Assembly (NCBI RefSeq): GCF_030209355.1
Contig: NZ_JARVSF010000008.1
Span: 390,854 to 454,853, forward strand
DNA: 64,000 nucleotides
Source of the DNA: Pseudarthrobacter sp. fls2-241-R2A-127
GTDB lineage: Bacteria; Actinomycetota; Actinomycetes; Actinomycetales; Micrococcaceae
Direction of reading: 5' to 3'
This document shows, in pieces, positions 33,501 through 42,125 of this stretch (position 1 is its first letter; every line of letters begins with the position of its first letter). The position numbers were made by a program, and so were the translations under genes. The notes under the pieces were generated by a model, which was not told the origin of the DNA, did not search any database, and saw only the letters and a program-made list of their open reading frames with translations.

Positions 33501-35645
33501 CTATTTGCGCAGCTGGTAGACGGTGCTCCCGCCGACCGTTGTGGCCGGGAATGTCGCTTGGACCCATTGGGTGATGGCCGAGGAAGTGCCGCCCGCTCCG
33601 GACCGTCCAGCCCCATTATTACCCCCGGCTCCGGCACCCGGGCCGCTGTCCTGCGGCCGGGCGCCCGCTGTTCCTTGAGGCGTTCCGGGGCCCCCGAAAG
33701 GCCTGCCGGGGATGAAATAGGCTATCTGTCCTGCGGACACCATTTGTTTGAACTGGTCCAGCGTCGGATAAGGATCAGTGCCACTGAACCCGCCGATGGC
33801 CATGACTGACGTATTGGAACCAAGCTCAAGAGCGGCGGCGCTGTTCGCCCCGATGGTAGCGGCGGACCATGTTGTCGATTCCTTTTGCAGCAGTGCATTC
33901 AGTGCCGGGTCGCTAGGGGCAGCATCCGCCAAACCTCCGGGTGCTCCCCCCGGTTCGAAGTTGGCCGGGGCACGGAAGTCGGGACGTCCGCGTGCTGCCC
34001 CGCCGCGGCCGCCGGCGACGTTCGGGCTGCTGATGCCGGCCAGTCCCATTGTTTGGTTGTTGGCCGCGGAGGCCGGCCCGGAAGAAGGAGAGCCGCCGGT
34101 ATGGCCGGTTGCCGCCGTCGCGAGAGTCCATGCACCCGTGCCAAGGCCTGCAGAAACGAGAGCCAGCACTGCCGCCGCAACACCGGCGCGCGCGGTCCGG
34201 ACGGGACCGGCCGCGATGAGGGCCGCGCTGAGTATGCCGACGGCGGGCACGGTCCAACGGAGCCACGGGAGCCAGCCTGGGCTGTTGGAGAGAAGGAGGA
34301 AAGACCAGGCTGCCGTGAGCAATAGGGCCGACACCAGGACAGCCCGGACTGCGGCCATGGACCGTTGCCTCCAGAGTTGGACTCCGGCGATACCGATTAC
34401 GGCAGCCACAGCGGGAGCAAGTTCGACAGTGTAATAGGCATGGATTGTGCCGCTCATGAACGAAAAAACAGCCGCGGTTGTAAGCAGCCAAGTGCCCCAC
34501 ATGATTAGTGCCGCGCGGACAATATCTGTTCTCGCCAGTCGCCGCATAAACCACAGCGTGGCGACGAGAAGGACGATTGCCGCGGGCAGCAGCCATGCCA
34601 CTTCCGCGCTGAACTCTCCTCCGAACAGGCGGAGGACGCCCGGAGGGCCCCCGAAGGAAAATCCGCCCCCACCCCCGGCTGCGCCGGGGAAGCCGCCCGC
34701 GGCCCCGGGATTACCGGCGAAATCCGGTGCCACACCGCCACCGGACCTCCCGGCGCCGCGACCGAGGATGCGGCTGAGTCCGTTGTAGCCGAAGACGAGT
34801 TCCCAAAGTGAATTAGTTTGGGAACCGGCCATGTATGGCCGGGCCGAGACCGGGAAGAGCTGGAATACCAGCGCGTAGGCTCCGGTGACAACCGTGATAC
34901 CGCCGGCGGCGGCGAGCAGGTGCTGAAACCTCTTCTTCAGGGAAACCGGGGCCGCTATCAGGTAGGCGAGTCCGAAAGCGGGGACAGTCATGAATCCTTG
35001 GAGCATCTTGCTTAGAAAGGCCATGCCCACAAAGGTTCCTGCCCAGAAGAGCCAGGCGGGGCTGCCCTTTTGGATGGCCGTCGTCGTCATCCAAGCAGCG
35101 GCCATCAGGCAGAAAACCATCATGGCGTCGGGGTTGTTAAAGCGGAACATGAGGGCAGCGACGGGTGTAGCGGCGAGTGCGGCTCCAGCGAGAAGACCTG
35201 CGGCCGGTCCGGCCGCCCGCTTCACGGCGAGGTAGAGCAGCCCCACGGATGCGATTCCCATAACGGCTTCGGGCAGGAGCATGGTGAGGGAACTGAATCC
35301 GAAGATCCTGCCCAACAAGGCCGGGATCCAGAAAGCTGCCGGTGGTTTATCTACAGTGATGGCGTTGGACGGGTCCAGGGATGCGAAAAGCAATGCCGTC
35401 CAGTTTTTTGTCCCGGACTGGACGGCTGCTGCGTAGAAGGCATTGGCATAACCCGAGTTCGTCAGATTCCACAAGTAGATGAGCCCTGTCAGCAGGAGCA
35501 GCGCCGCGGCGGAGGGCCGCACCCAGCGGGGTTGCCCCTCGCCGAAGGCCAGGCGCTTCCACTGGGCGGCGGACGCGGCCTGCCGGGATGCGTCGCGGGA
35601 CGGGTCCGGTATGGGGCTGGTGTTGGTGATGGATTCGGTGCTCAT
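33501..35645 (-). CDS. GT-C mannosyltransferase-like membrane protein (PMT/ArnT, YkcB-like)
   Basis: A 714-residue polytopic protein with about eleven to twelve helices. It has the PMT/ArnT type start (YLWNLTNSGYANAFYAAAVQ, then ITVDKPPAAFWIPALLGRIFG) and a long Gly/Ala/Pro-rich extracellular C-terminal region. That region contains TDPYPTLDQFKQMVSAGQ, as in YkcA/B-like proteins. It probably transfers a sugar from a polyprenyl-phosphate donor to an exported acceptor. ATG 35645 is chosen because the preceding gene ends at 35654 and GTGAAAG precedes the ATG. It is coupled to the GT2-GtrA gene, whose product would make the lipid-linked sugar. Confidence 0.85.
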   Translation of the reverse strand: MSTESITNTSPIPDPSRDASRQAASAAQWKRLAFGEGQPRWVRPSAAALLLLTGLIYLWNLTNSGYANAFYAAAVQSGTKNWTALLFASLDPSNAITVDKPPAAFWIPALLGRIFGFSSLTMLLPEAVMGIASVGLLYLAVKRAAGPAAGLLAGAALAATPVAALMFRFNNPDAMMVFCLMAAAWMTTTAIQKGSPAWLFWAGTFVGMAFLSKMLQGFMTVPAFGLAYLIAAPVSLKKRFQHLLAAAGGITVVTGAYALVFQLFPVSARPYMAGSQTNSLWELVFGYNGLSRILGRGAGRSGGGVAPDFAGNPGAAGGFPGAAGGGGGFSFGGPPGVLRLFGGEFSAEVAWLLPAAIVLLVATLWFMRRLARTDIVRAALIMWGTWLLTTAAVFSFMSGTIHAYYTVELAPAVAAVIGIAGVQLWRQRSMAAVRAVLVSALLLTAAWSFLLLSNSPGWLPWLRWTVPAVGILSAALIAAGPVRTARAGVAAAVLALVSAGLGTGAWTLATAATGHTGGSPSSGPASAANNQTMGLAGISSPNVAGGRGGAARGRPDFRAPANFEPGGAPGGLADAAPSDPALNALLQKESTTWSAATIGANSAAALELGSNTSVMAIGGFSGTDPYPTLDQFKQMVSAGQIAYFIPGRPFGGPGTPQGTAGARPQDSGPGAGAGGNNGAGRSGAGGTSSAITQWVQATFPATTVGGSTVYQLRK

Positions 35646-35653
35646 GGTGTCTT

Positions 35654-37006
35654 TCACTTGACTGCGGGCGCATCAGTGGGCCCCGGCGGGGCTGGCGCGG
35701 CGGGGTGGCGGCGTGGGTGTTTGAAAACCCAGGACCGGAACAGGATAAATTTCAGCAAGGTGGCCAGGAGGTTGGCGCCGACGACGATCGCCACTTCGAC
35801 ACCCCTGGAGGGTTCGTGTTCGGAGTGAAGCCAGAACAGCGCTCCGGACGTCAGTGCCAGGCCCAAAACAAACACTGCGAGGCCTTGGAATTGATGTCGT
35901 AAGGCGCCCGAGCGCCCGGAGACCCCGAAGGTGAACAACCGGTTGGCTGCCGTGTTTGCGACGGCAGTGATGAGCAACGCCACGAAATTCGCAGCCTGGG
36001 CATCGGCAATCGTGCGGAGTGTCAAAAAGAGTACAAGGTAGGCCAAGGTTGATAAGGCCCCGATGACACCAAAGCGGACCATTTGCCCCAGGAGAGCTCC
36101 GCTGCTTCTGTCCGGGGCGTTGCGGCCCAGGGCGTCGCGCAGCTCGGTGACGGGGATGCGTCCGGTGATCATGTCCCGCCCGATCCGTACGATCCCCTTC
36201 AGGTCATCGATGGAAGTTCGCAAAATATCAACCGACGAGTCCGGGTCGTCAGTCCAGTCCACCGGCACTTCGGCCACCCGCAATCCGGCCCGGTCGGCGA
36301 TGACCAGAAGCTCGGTGTCGAAAAACCATGCGTCATCGACGGTGTATGGCAGGAGGGCCCGGGCGATGTCGGATCGGATAGCTTTGAAGCCGCATTGGGC
36401 GTCTGAAAACCGGGCGCCTAAGGAGCCCCGGAGAACCAGGTTGTAGCTTCGGGAAATGAACTCACGCTTGGCCCCCCGGACCACGCGTGAGTTCCGGTTC
36501 AGCCTCGTCCCGATGGACAAGTCCGAATGGCCCGACAGCAGGGGTGCGACAAGCGGCCCCAGTGCAGCCAGATCAGTCGACAAATCAACATCCATGTAGG
36601 CCACAACTGCAGCCTCAGAGGCAAGCCAAACCGTCCGAAGCGCCCGTCCGCGCCCCTTCCGGTCTAGATGCACGACGCGCACGTCACCGAGCTCAGCGCA
36701 AAGACGGTGGGCAATCTCCAGGGTCGAGTCCGTGCTCGCGTTATCCGCAATGGTAATGACAAAGCGGTGCGGAAAACTGTCCTTCAAGTAGGAATGCAGA
36801 CGCCGGACCGCAGTTTCCAGAGCCGCTTCTTCGTTGTAGACCGGGAGCGCGACATCGAGAACCACGATGCCGTTGGAGGTAGGAACCGGAGCACGCTCGG
36901 GCCGGACAGCAGGCACGCGACCGCCCGCGGACACGCCTGCTGGCTCGTGTCCGCCGGGGGGTTCGGCGATCAGGCCCCCGGAGTGGGTAGTAGTCGTACT
37001 GGGCAT
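35654..37006 (-). CDS. GT2 polyprenyl-phosphate glycosyltransferase fused to GtrA domain
   Basis: A 450-residue fusion. Residues about 48-290 are a DPM/GtrB-type GT2 transferase with LDVALPVYNEEAALE, ADNASTDST and the metal-binding YMDVDLST. Residues about 310-435 are a four-helix GtrA domain (VRFGVIGALSTLAYLVLF to LLKFILFRSWVF), which is thought to flip the lipid-linked sugar. A disordered Pro/Gly-rich N-terminus of about 45 residues precedes the catalytic domain. It likely makes and translocates polyprenyl-phosphate-linked sugar for the downstream GT-C enzyme. ATG 37006 has no clear ribosome site, so translation may be leaderless. Confidence 0.87.
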   Translation of the reverse strand: MPSTTTTHSGGLIAEPPGGHEPAGVSAGGRVPAVRPERAPVPTSNGIVVLDVALPVYNEEAALETAVRRLHSYLKDSFPHRFVITIADNASTDSTLEIAHRLCAELGDVRVVHLDRKGRGRALRTVWLASEAAVVAYMDVDLSTDLAALGPLVAPLLSGHSDLSIGTRLNRNSRVVRGAKREFISRSYNLVLRGSLGARFSDAQCGFKAIRSDIARALLPYTVDDAWFFDTELLVIADRAGLRVAEVPVDWTDDPDSSVDILRTSIDDLKGIVRIGRDMITGRIPVTELRDALGRNAPDRSSGALLGQMVRFGVIGALSTLAYLVLFLTLRTIADAQAANFVALLITAVANTAANRLFTFGVSGRSGALRHQFQGLAVFVLGLALTSGALFWLHSEHEPSRGVEVAIVVGANLLATLLKFILFRSWVFKHPRRHPAAPAPPGPTDAPAVK

Positions 37007-37141
37007 GCGCTTAAGTTAAGCGGCGAAGCTGTGCCCTTCCCGAAGAGATCCTGTAAATCCGCGCTTAGGTATGCCCTGCGATTGGTGAGGTGGTAGACCA
37101 TGCCGGCACTTACCGCCGTCGGATCAATAAAGCGTAAGTAG

Positions 37142-37426
37142 GTGTGGACAGCTCCCGAGCTTCGCGGCCGGGTGCTCGGCGTGCACGCCCAGACCTGGCA
37201 GCACTGTTTCGCCCTGCTCAGCCCGGAACGGGCATCCGTCCTTCCCGAACTCCAGCGCGCCGTGGGTTGGCTGCATTTCGCCGGTGACTATACGTCGGAA
37301 ACCGCCGGCACCCATGGGGCGTATTCCGAAGGAGAACGGGTCGCAGCCCAGATTCGCGCTGCCATGAAGCCAACAAGCCAGCCGGCACAACCGTGGATGC
37401 CACGGGACGAACTGCAGCAGCAATAA
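37142..37426 (+). pseudogene. Flavin amine oxidase C-terminal remnant
   Basis: The 94-residue frame matches only the last part of flavin-containing monoamine oxidases. VGWLHFAGDYTSETAGTHGAYSEG is the C-terminal FAD-contact motif and helix, preceded by the usual proline-containing helix. The FAD-binding N-terminus and the substrate domain are missing, and a stop codon lies immediately upstream at about 37135. It is a 5'-deleted relic next to the HADH-like gene. Confidence 0.75.
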
Positions 37427-37441
37427 TGGTCCCCCGGCGGC

Positions 37442-38296
37442 TCAGTACTTGTAGAAGCCCTCTCCCGAGGCGACGCCCAGCTTGCCCTGGTCGATGTAGT
37501 GCTTCTTCAGGTACTGGGCGAACGCCTGGGAACCGGCATCCGGGGAGGCCGAGGCGATGTTGTACGCGGTGGTGAGGCCAACGACGTCGTAGATCTGGAA
37601 CGGTCCGCTCGGGGCCCCCGTGGCGGTGCGCCAGGTCCTGTCAATGGTGTGCGGGTCAGCGACACCCTGCAGCAGCAGTCCGGCGGCCGCGTTCAGCAGC
37701 GGAACCAGCAGCGAGTTCAGGACGTAGCCGGCCTTCTCCTTCTTGATCTCGATCGGTTCCAGTCCGCTGTTCCGGGCAAAGTCGACGACGGCGGCGTACA
37801 CCGACGGGTCGGTCTCCGCGGTGCCCATGACCTCGGCGATGTTCTGCGCCCAGATGTTGTTGGCGTAATGGAGCGCGAGGAAGCGGTCCGGGCGTCCGGT
37901 GTAGTCTTTCAGGTCACTGGGTAGCAGGGTGGAGGAGTTGGTCGCAAAGATGGCCTTGGCCGGTGCCAGCTCAGCGAGCTTGCGGTAGACGCCGCGTTTG
38001 AGTTCCAGCAGTTCGGGAACGGCTTCGATCACGAGGTCCGCGTCGACGACGGCGTCCGCGAGGTCTGCGGTGAGGCGGAGGTTTGCCAGGGCTGCTTCGG
38101 TCTTGCCCCCGGACGCGCCCGCTACCTGTGCCCGGTAGATGCCGGCCAGGCGGGTGAAACGGTCCCGCGCCTTGGCAAGCGCGTCCTCGTCGACGTCGTA
38201 GGCGGTGACCGCGAAACCGTGGAATGCGGCCTGGAAGGCGATCTGGGAGCCGAGCACTCCGGTGCCGAGCACCGTGAGCGTCTTGATGGAGGGCAT
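37442..38296 (-). CDS. 3-hydroxyacyl-CoA dehydrogenase-like oxidoreductase
   Basis: A 284-residue NAD-dependent dehydrogenase. The Rossmann motif GTGVLGSQIAFQAAFHG is at residues 11-27. VIEAVPELLELKRGVYRKL, the catalytic-region FATNSSTLLPSDL, and LALHYANNIW follow, the last in place of the common HFFNP. The C-terminal dimer domain ends GVASGEGFYKY. The substrate is a 3-hydroxyacyl-CoA or another beta-hydroxy compound. A good ribosome site (AAAGGAAACC) precedes the ATG. It lies 23 bases downstream of the TetR gene and is probably co-transcribed with it, divergent from the monooxygenase-hydrolase fusion. Confidence 0.85.
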   Translation of the reverse strand: MPSIKTLTVLGTGVLGSQIAFQAAFHGFAVTAYDVDEDALAKARDRFTRLAGIYRAQVAGASGGKTEAALANLRLTADLADAVVDADLVIEAVPELLELKRGVYRKLAELAPAKAIFATNSSTLLPSDLKDYTGRPDRFLALHYANNIWAQNIAEVMGTAETDPSVYAAVVDFARNSGLEPIEIKKEKAGYVLNSLLVPLLNAAAGLLLQGVADPHTIDRTWRTATGAPSGPFQIYDVVGLTTAYNIASASPDAGSQAFAQYLKKHYIDQGKLGVASGEGFYKY

Positions 38297-38319
38297 TCTG
38301 GTTTCCTTTCGGCGCGGGC

Positions 38320-38952
38320 TTAGCGCCCGCCGGGGTTGTCGGACCCGTAAATACTGCGGATCCAGATGGTTGACAGGACGTCCAGGGCGGCGGTCTCCGC
38401 GATGGCGGGACTCTCCCGATTAAGGGCAGCAGTAATGACCCGTTCGTTCATCAGGTTCAGGCTCACCGCGAGGTCGTGCGCGTCGATGCCCGCCGGCGCG
38501 GCCCCGCGGGCCTGTTCGGCACGGATGACGTCGCTTGAGAAGTCGACCCAGGACTGCATCGATCTGGACCAGAGTCCGCGCACCTCGTCGTTGCGGGCGC
38601 GGGCACCGATGGCGGCGGTCGACACAGCGCGGTGCGAGACAAATACCTCTACGAACATTCCGATGGAACGGGTCCACGCACCCGCGGGGTCGCTCTCGAA
38701 ATCGCGCGGCAGGTGCCCCACCCGGTGCTCGACCTCGGTGATGACCCGGTCCAGCAGGGCCAGCAGCACGGCGTCTTTCGAGGGGAAGTAAAAGTAGAAC
38801 GTGGGGCGCGAAATGCCGGCACCCCGGGCCAGGTCCTCGATGGAGACGTCGTCAAAGGCACGGCTGGCCAGGAGGGCCTCCGCGGTCACCAGAATTGCGT
38901 CTTGCCGCTCATCCCCCGAAACCCTCGCGCTGCGTCTTCCTCTTTGAACCAT
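38320..38952 (-). CDS. TetR-family regulator, EthR-like
   Basis: A 210-residue repressor. The N-terminal helix-turn-helix (IEDLARGAGISRPTFYFYFPSKDAVLLALLDRV) and its layout resemble mycobacterial EthR, which is likewise divergent from the monooxygenase gene ethA. The effector domain ends DVLSTIWIRSIYG. ATG 38952 (MVQRGRR) is chosen because AGGATGGG precedes it; the in-frame ATG at 38961 is possible. It should bind the TCAACAC/GTGTTGA dyad at 38976, about 25 bases upstream of its own start, and control both itself with HADH and the divergent fusion gene. Confidence 0.87.
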   Translation of the reverse strand: MVQRGRRSARVSGDERQDAILVTAEALLASRAFDDVSIEDLARGAGISRPTFYFYFPSKDAVLLALLDRVITEVEHRVGHLPRDFESDPAGAWTRSIGMFVEVFVSHRAVSTAAIGARARNDEVRGLWSRSMQSWVDFSSDVIRAEQARGAAPAGIDAHDLAVSLNLMNERVITAALNRESPAIAETAALDVLSTIWIRSIYGSDNPGGR

Positions 38953-38975
38953 GCGTCCCATCCTAGCCTCGGTTA

Positions 38976-38990
38976 TCAACACAGTGTTGA
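38976..38990. promoter_or_regulatory. TetR operator between EthR-like and EthA-like genes
   Basis: TCAACACAGTGTTGA is an exact dyad with 7-bp arms and a single central base. A half-site (CTCAACAC) recurs at 38995-39002. TTGACT at 38987 could be the -35 element of the fusion gene, so bound repressor would cover the promoter. Confidence 0.78.
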
Positions 38991-39022
38991 CTATCTCAAC
39001 ACTAAGTCGATAGCTTGGCGGC

Positions 39023-41431
39023 ATGAGCGAGCACGTAGATGTGTTGATTGTCGGCGCCGGGCTGAGCGGCGTGGGTTTCGCCAGCCGGCTGAAGCGCGAG
39101 GTACCCGGAAAAACCTTCACCGTGTTGGAGTCGCGGAACGCCATCGGGGGGACGTGGGACCTTTTCCGGTACCCCGGGATCCGGTCCGACAGCGACATGT
39201 ACACGCTCGGCTACTCCTTCCGGCCTTGGGCCGGCGCAAAGGCGATCGCGGACGGCGAGTCCATCCGCGAGTACATCGAGGCAACGGTCGCCGACGAGGG
39301 CCTGGCGCCGCGGATCCGGCTGAACACCCGGGTCGTTTCCGCCGCGTGGTCAAGCGAAACCGCGTTGTGGACCGTGACGGCGGTCCGCACCTCCGGCGGC
39401 GAGTTCCGGGCCGGCGACACCGCTTCCTCCCCCGAGCCGGTCACTTTCACCTGCTCGTTCCTGTCCGTTTGCTCCGGCTACTACCGCTATGACGAGGGCT
39501 TCGCCCCGGCTATCGAGGGGGCCGACACCTTTGCTGGAAGCATCGTCCACCCGCAGCACTGGCCGGCAGACCTCGACTATGCGGGAAAGCAGGTGGTGGT
39601 CATCGGCAGCGGCGCTACGGCCGTGACCCTGGTGCCGTCCATGGCAAAGTCGGCGGCCAAGGTGACGATGCTGCAGCGCTCCCCCACCTACATCGCCCCC
39701 GTGCCCGCGCGGGACCACCTGGCCGACCGTCTCCGGGGCAAGCTGCCCGCGCAACTGGCGTACGACGTCGTACGCTCCAAGAACATTCTCTTCTCCATGT
39801 TCACTTACCAGCTCAGCCGACGGCGGCCCGAGACGATGAAGGCGATCCTGCGCAAGTCGGCAGTAGCCAAACTGCCGGCGGGATTCCCGGTGGACACGCA
39901 CCTGGCCCCGTCGTACCAGCCGTGGGACCAGCGGGTCTGCGCAATCCCCAACGGGGACCTGTACCGGGCCATCAGTGCCGGCACTGCCGGGATCGTGACC
40001 GACACGATCTCCCGGATCACCCCGGACGGGATTGACCTGGCCTCCGGCACATCGCTGCCCGCCGACGTCATTGTCACGGCCACGGGACTGAACTTGCTGG
40101 TGATCGGCGGCACGAAGCTCTCCGTCGACGGCGAGCCCGTGGACGTCGGCAGAACCCTCACCTACAAGGGCATGATGCTCGAGGGTGTTCCGAATTTCGC
40201 CCTCACCATCGGCTACACCAACGCGTCCTGGACCCTCAAGGCGGACCTGGTCGCCGATTACATCTGCAGGCTGATCAAGCAGCTCGACCGCCGGAACCTC
40301 CAGTGGGTGGTGCCCGTTGCGCCCGCGGACGTCGCCAACGGCACGCTGTCCTCGCTGATCGACCTGAAGGCCGGCTACATTTTCCGCGGCGCCGACCAAC
40401 TCCCCCGGCAGGGCGAAGGCTCACCGTGGCGGCTGCACCAGAACTACTTCCGCGACTTCGCCCTGCTCCGGGCCGGCAGGCTGACCGACCACGTCCGGTT
40501 CGGCCGGCGCGGCCAGCCGGTGCGGGCAACCGACCGGCAACCCGCGGCCCCTGCCCGGGATCCCCTCTCGCTGCCGGGAACGGGCTACGCCACCGTCGCG
40601 GGGACACGCCTGCGCTACCGGAAGACCGGCAGCGGGGACCCGGTCCTGCTGCTGCACGGCATCGGCCAAAGCCTCGAGGACTGGAACGAACAGCACGAGC
40701 GGCTCTCGGACCGACACACGGTCTACAGCGTCGACCTTCCCGGCTTCGCGTATTCCGAACGGCTCCCCGGCACGACGACGCTCGCGAGGCTGGCCGGGAT
40801 CCTGCCTGGCTTCCTGGACGCCGTAGGGGTTTCCGGGCCGCTGCCCGTGATGGGCAACTCGCTGGGCGGTGCCGTGGCAATGAAGTTGGCCACCGACCAT
40901 CCGGACCGCGTCTCCGCGCTCGTCCTGGCCAACAGCGCCGGATTCGGCAAGGACGTGGCACTGGTCCTTCGCCTTCTTTCGGTCCGCCCGCTGGCGGCCC
41001 TGCTCCTGCGGCCCGACGAGAAAGCATCACGCCGGACCGTCCGAGCGATCTTTTACGACAAAACGCTGGTCACGGAGGACCGCATCGGCCACGCGTTAGC
41101 CCTGTCGCAGCGTGAGGCGCATCGCCGGACACTGCTCGACATGGCCCGCGACCTCGGAACGATCTCCGGTGTCCGGCCCGGGTGGCGTACCGCTCTGATC
41201 GGGGCGCTCGCCAAGTCCGACGTTCCGGCGTTGGTGGTGTGGGGCGACCACGACCACGTCCTGCCGTTCAGCCACCTTGAAGCGGCCGTGGCGGCACTGC
41301 CCCGCGCAGAGTCGCACGTCTTCGCCAAAACCGGACACATGCCGCAGATTGAACGGCCCGACGAGTTCGCGGCCGTAGTGGAGGACTTCCTCACGAGGGT
41401 CTCAGCAGACCGTCAGGCGGCAAGCATCTAA
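39023..41431 (+). CDS. EthA-type Baeyer-Villiger monooxygenase fused to alpha/beta hydrolase
   Basis: An 802-residue bifunctional protein. Residues 1-505 match EthA-type flavoprotein monooxygenases nearly throughout: FAD motif GAGLSG (11-16), GGTWDLFRYPGIRSDSDMYT (42-61), the BVMO fingerprint FAGSIVHPQHWP (170-181) and NADPH motif GSGATA (195-200). An Ala/Pro/Arg linker (about 506-522) leads to a complete alpha/beta hydrolase with LLLHGIGQS, nucleophile Ser613 in GNSLGG, Asp742 in WGDHDH and His772 in TGHMPQ. The first domain would turn a ketone into an ester and the second would cleave it; this coupling is inference. No stop or frame break separates the domains. It is divergent from the EthR-like regulator. 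Confidence 0.9.
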   Translation: MSEHVDVLIVGAGLSGVGFASRLKREVPGKTFTVLESRNAIGGTWDLFRYPGIRSDSDMYTLGYSFRPWAGAKAIADGESIREYIEATVADEGLAPRIRLNTRVVSAAWSSETALWTVTAVRTSGGEFRAGDTASSPEPVTFTCSFLSVCSGYYRYDEGFAPAIEGADTFAGSIVHPQHWPADLDYAGKQVVVIGSGATAVTLVPSMAKSAAKVTMLQRSPTYIAPVPARDHLADRLRGKLPAQLAYDVVRSKNILFSMFTYQLSRRRPETMKAILRKSAVAKLPAGFPVDTHLAPSYQPWDQRVCAIPNGDLYRAISAGTAGIVTDTISRITPDGIDLASGTSLPADVIVTATGLNLLVIGGTKLSVDGEPVDVGRTLTYKGMMLEGVPNFALTIGYTNASWTLKADLVADYICRLIKQLDRRNLQWVVPVAPADVANGTLSSLIDLKAGYIFRGADQLPRQGEGSPWRLHQNYFRDFALLRAGRLTDHVRFGRRGQPVRATDRQPAAPARDPLSLPGTGYATVAGTRLRYRKTGSGDPVLLLHGIGQSLEDWNEQHERLSDRHTVYSVDLPGFAYSERLPGTTTLARLAGILPGFLDAVGVSGPLPVMGNSLGGAVAMKLATDHPDRVSALVLANSAGFGKDVALVLRLLSVRPLAALLLRPDEKASRRTVRAIFYDKTLVTEDRIGHALALSQREAHRRTLLDMARDLGTISGVRPGWRTALIGALAKSDVPALVVWGDHDHVLPFSHLEAAVAALPRAESHVFAKTGHMPQIERPDEFAAVVEDFLTRVSADRQAASI

Positions 41432-41532
41432 AGGCGCTTCTCGACGTCGGCCAGGCTGGGGAACGACCGTCAGGATAGGTTCCAAAAAGGCATTAGTCAC
41501 ACGCCGATGTTGGCGCGGCCAATTTCCAGCCA

Positions 41533-41561
41533 AAACAAAAGCCCGCATCAAGGATGCGGGC
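41533..41561 (-). terminator. Rho-independent terminator of the 48-residue membrane-protein gene
   Basis: GCCCGCATC and GATGCGGGC form an exact 9-bp stem with a 3-base loop. On the minus strand it is followed by TTTTGTTTTGG. It lies 20 bases past the small gene's stop. Confidence 0.9.
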
Positions 41562-41580
41562 CTTCGTGATGTCGCGGTGG

Positions 41581-41727
41581 TTAGACCCGGGACCTGCCAC
41601 GGACGAAGTGGACAATCAGGACGATCACGGCAACCACCAACAGGATGTGAATCAATCCTCCGCCGATATTGGCCAGCAGGCCAAGCAGCCAAAGAACGGC
41701 GATGATTATGGCAATCCAAAGCAACAT
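41581..41727 (-). CDS. 48-residue hydrophobic membrane protein (Lmo0937-like)
   Basis: A short gene with the full set of expression signals: ATG 41727 seven bases after AAGGGAGA, and a strong terminator 20 bases past the stop. The protein begins MLLWIAIIIAVLWLLGLLAN. A GGG turn and a second helix (IHILLVVAVIVLIVHFV) follow, with a basic RGRSRV tail. This two-helix pattern is that of the Lmo0937-type small membrane protein family, common in stress-induced sets of many bacteria. The role is unknown. It stands alone between the fusion gene and the second TetR gene. Confidence 0.85.
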   Translation of the reverse strand: MLLWIAIIIAVLWLLGLLANIGGGLIHILLVVAVIVLIVHFVRGRSRV

Positions 41728-42125
41728 GAGTGTCTCCCTTAGTTGTTACTCGCCGAAATGCAGTCCCGTGGTCCGGGCGCTTGAGTTCGGACAGCTTCAG
41801 CTTAATACTAAGCATGCTTAGTGCCAATGGTGTGATTCGTTGGGCTCTATGTTTCGTGTCGACTCCATGGCTTGGAATCCAGCCCGCCGTCCGGTGCTCG
41901 TTGGCCGCCCGCACCAGCGCGCGAGGGGGCCGGGACGCGCCTCTGGCATCCCGCTTGGGCAGAGCTCGCGGCCCAGGTGATTCCCGCCGCTCCGACTGTG
42001 TGGGCCTGGCGCTTTCGCCAACGCTGCCCAAAGAGCGCGAACAGACCAGCGGCGGATTGTCTGGACGGATACCGACAGCCAAATCCAACGGCCGACCACG
42101 TTTGCCTGAAGGAGGGTTTTGGAAT
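41728..42125. other. 398-base region without a recognisable gene
   Basis: It carries the upstream region of the small membrane-protein gene, including the palindrome at 41807, and the 3' side of the second TetR gene. The open frames here are overlapping, Pro/Arg-rich and lack ribosome sites. Nothing else was recognised. Confidence 0.5.
41807..41822. promoter_or_regulatory. Perfect 16-bp palindrome upstream of the small membrane-protein gene
   Basis: ACTAAGCATGCTTAGT is an exact palindrome in an AT-rich patch, 80 bases upstream of the 48-residue gene. It looks like a dimeric regulator site; the regulator is unknown. Confidence 0.6.
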
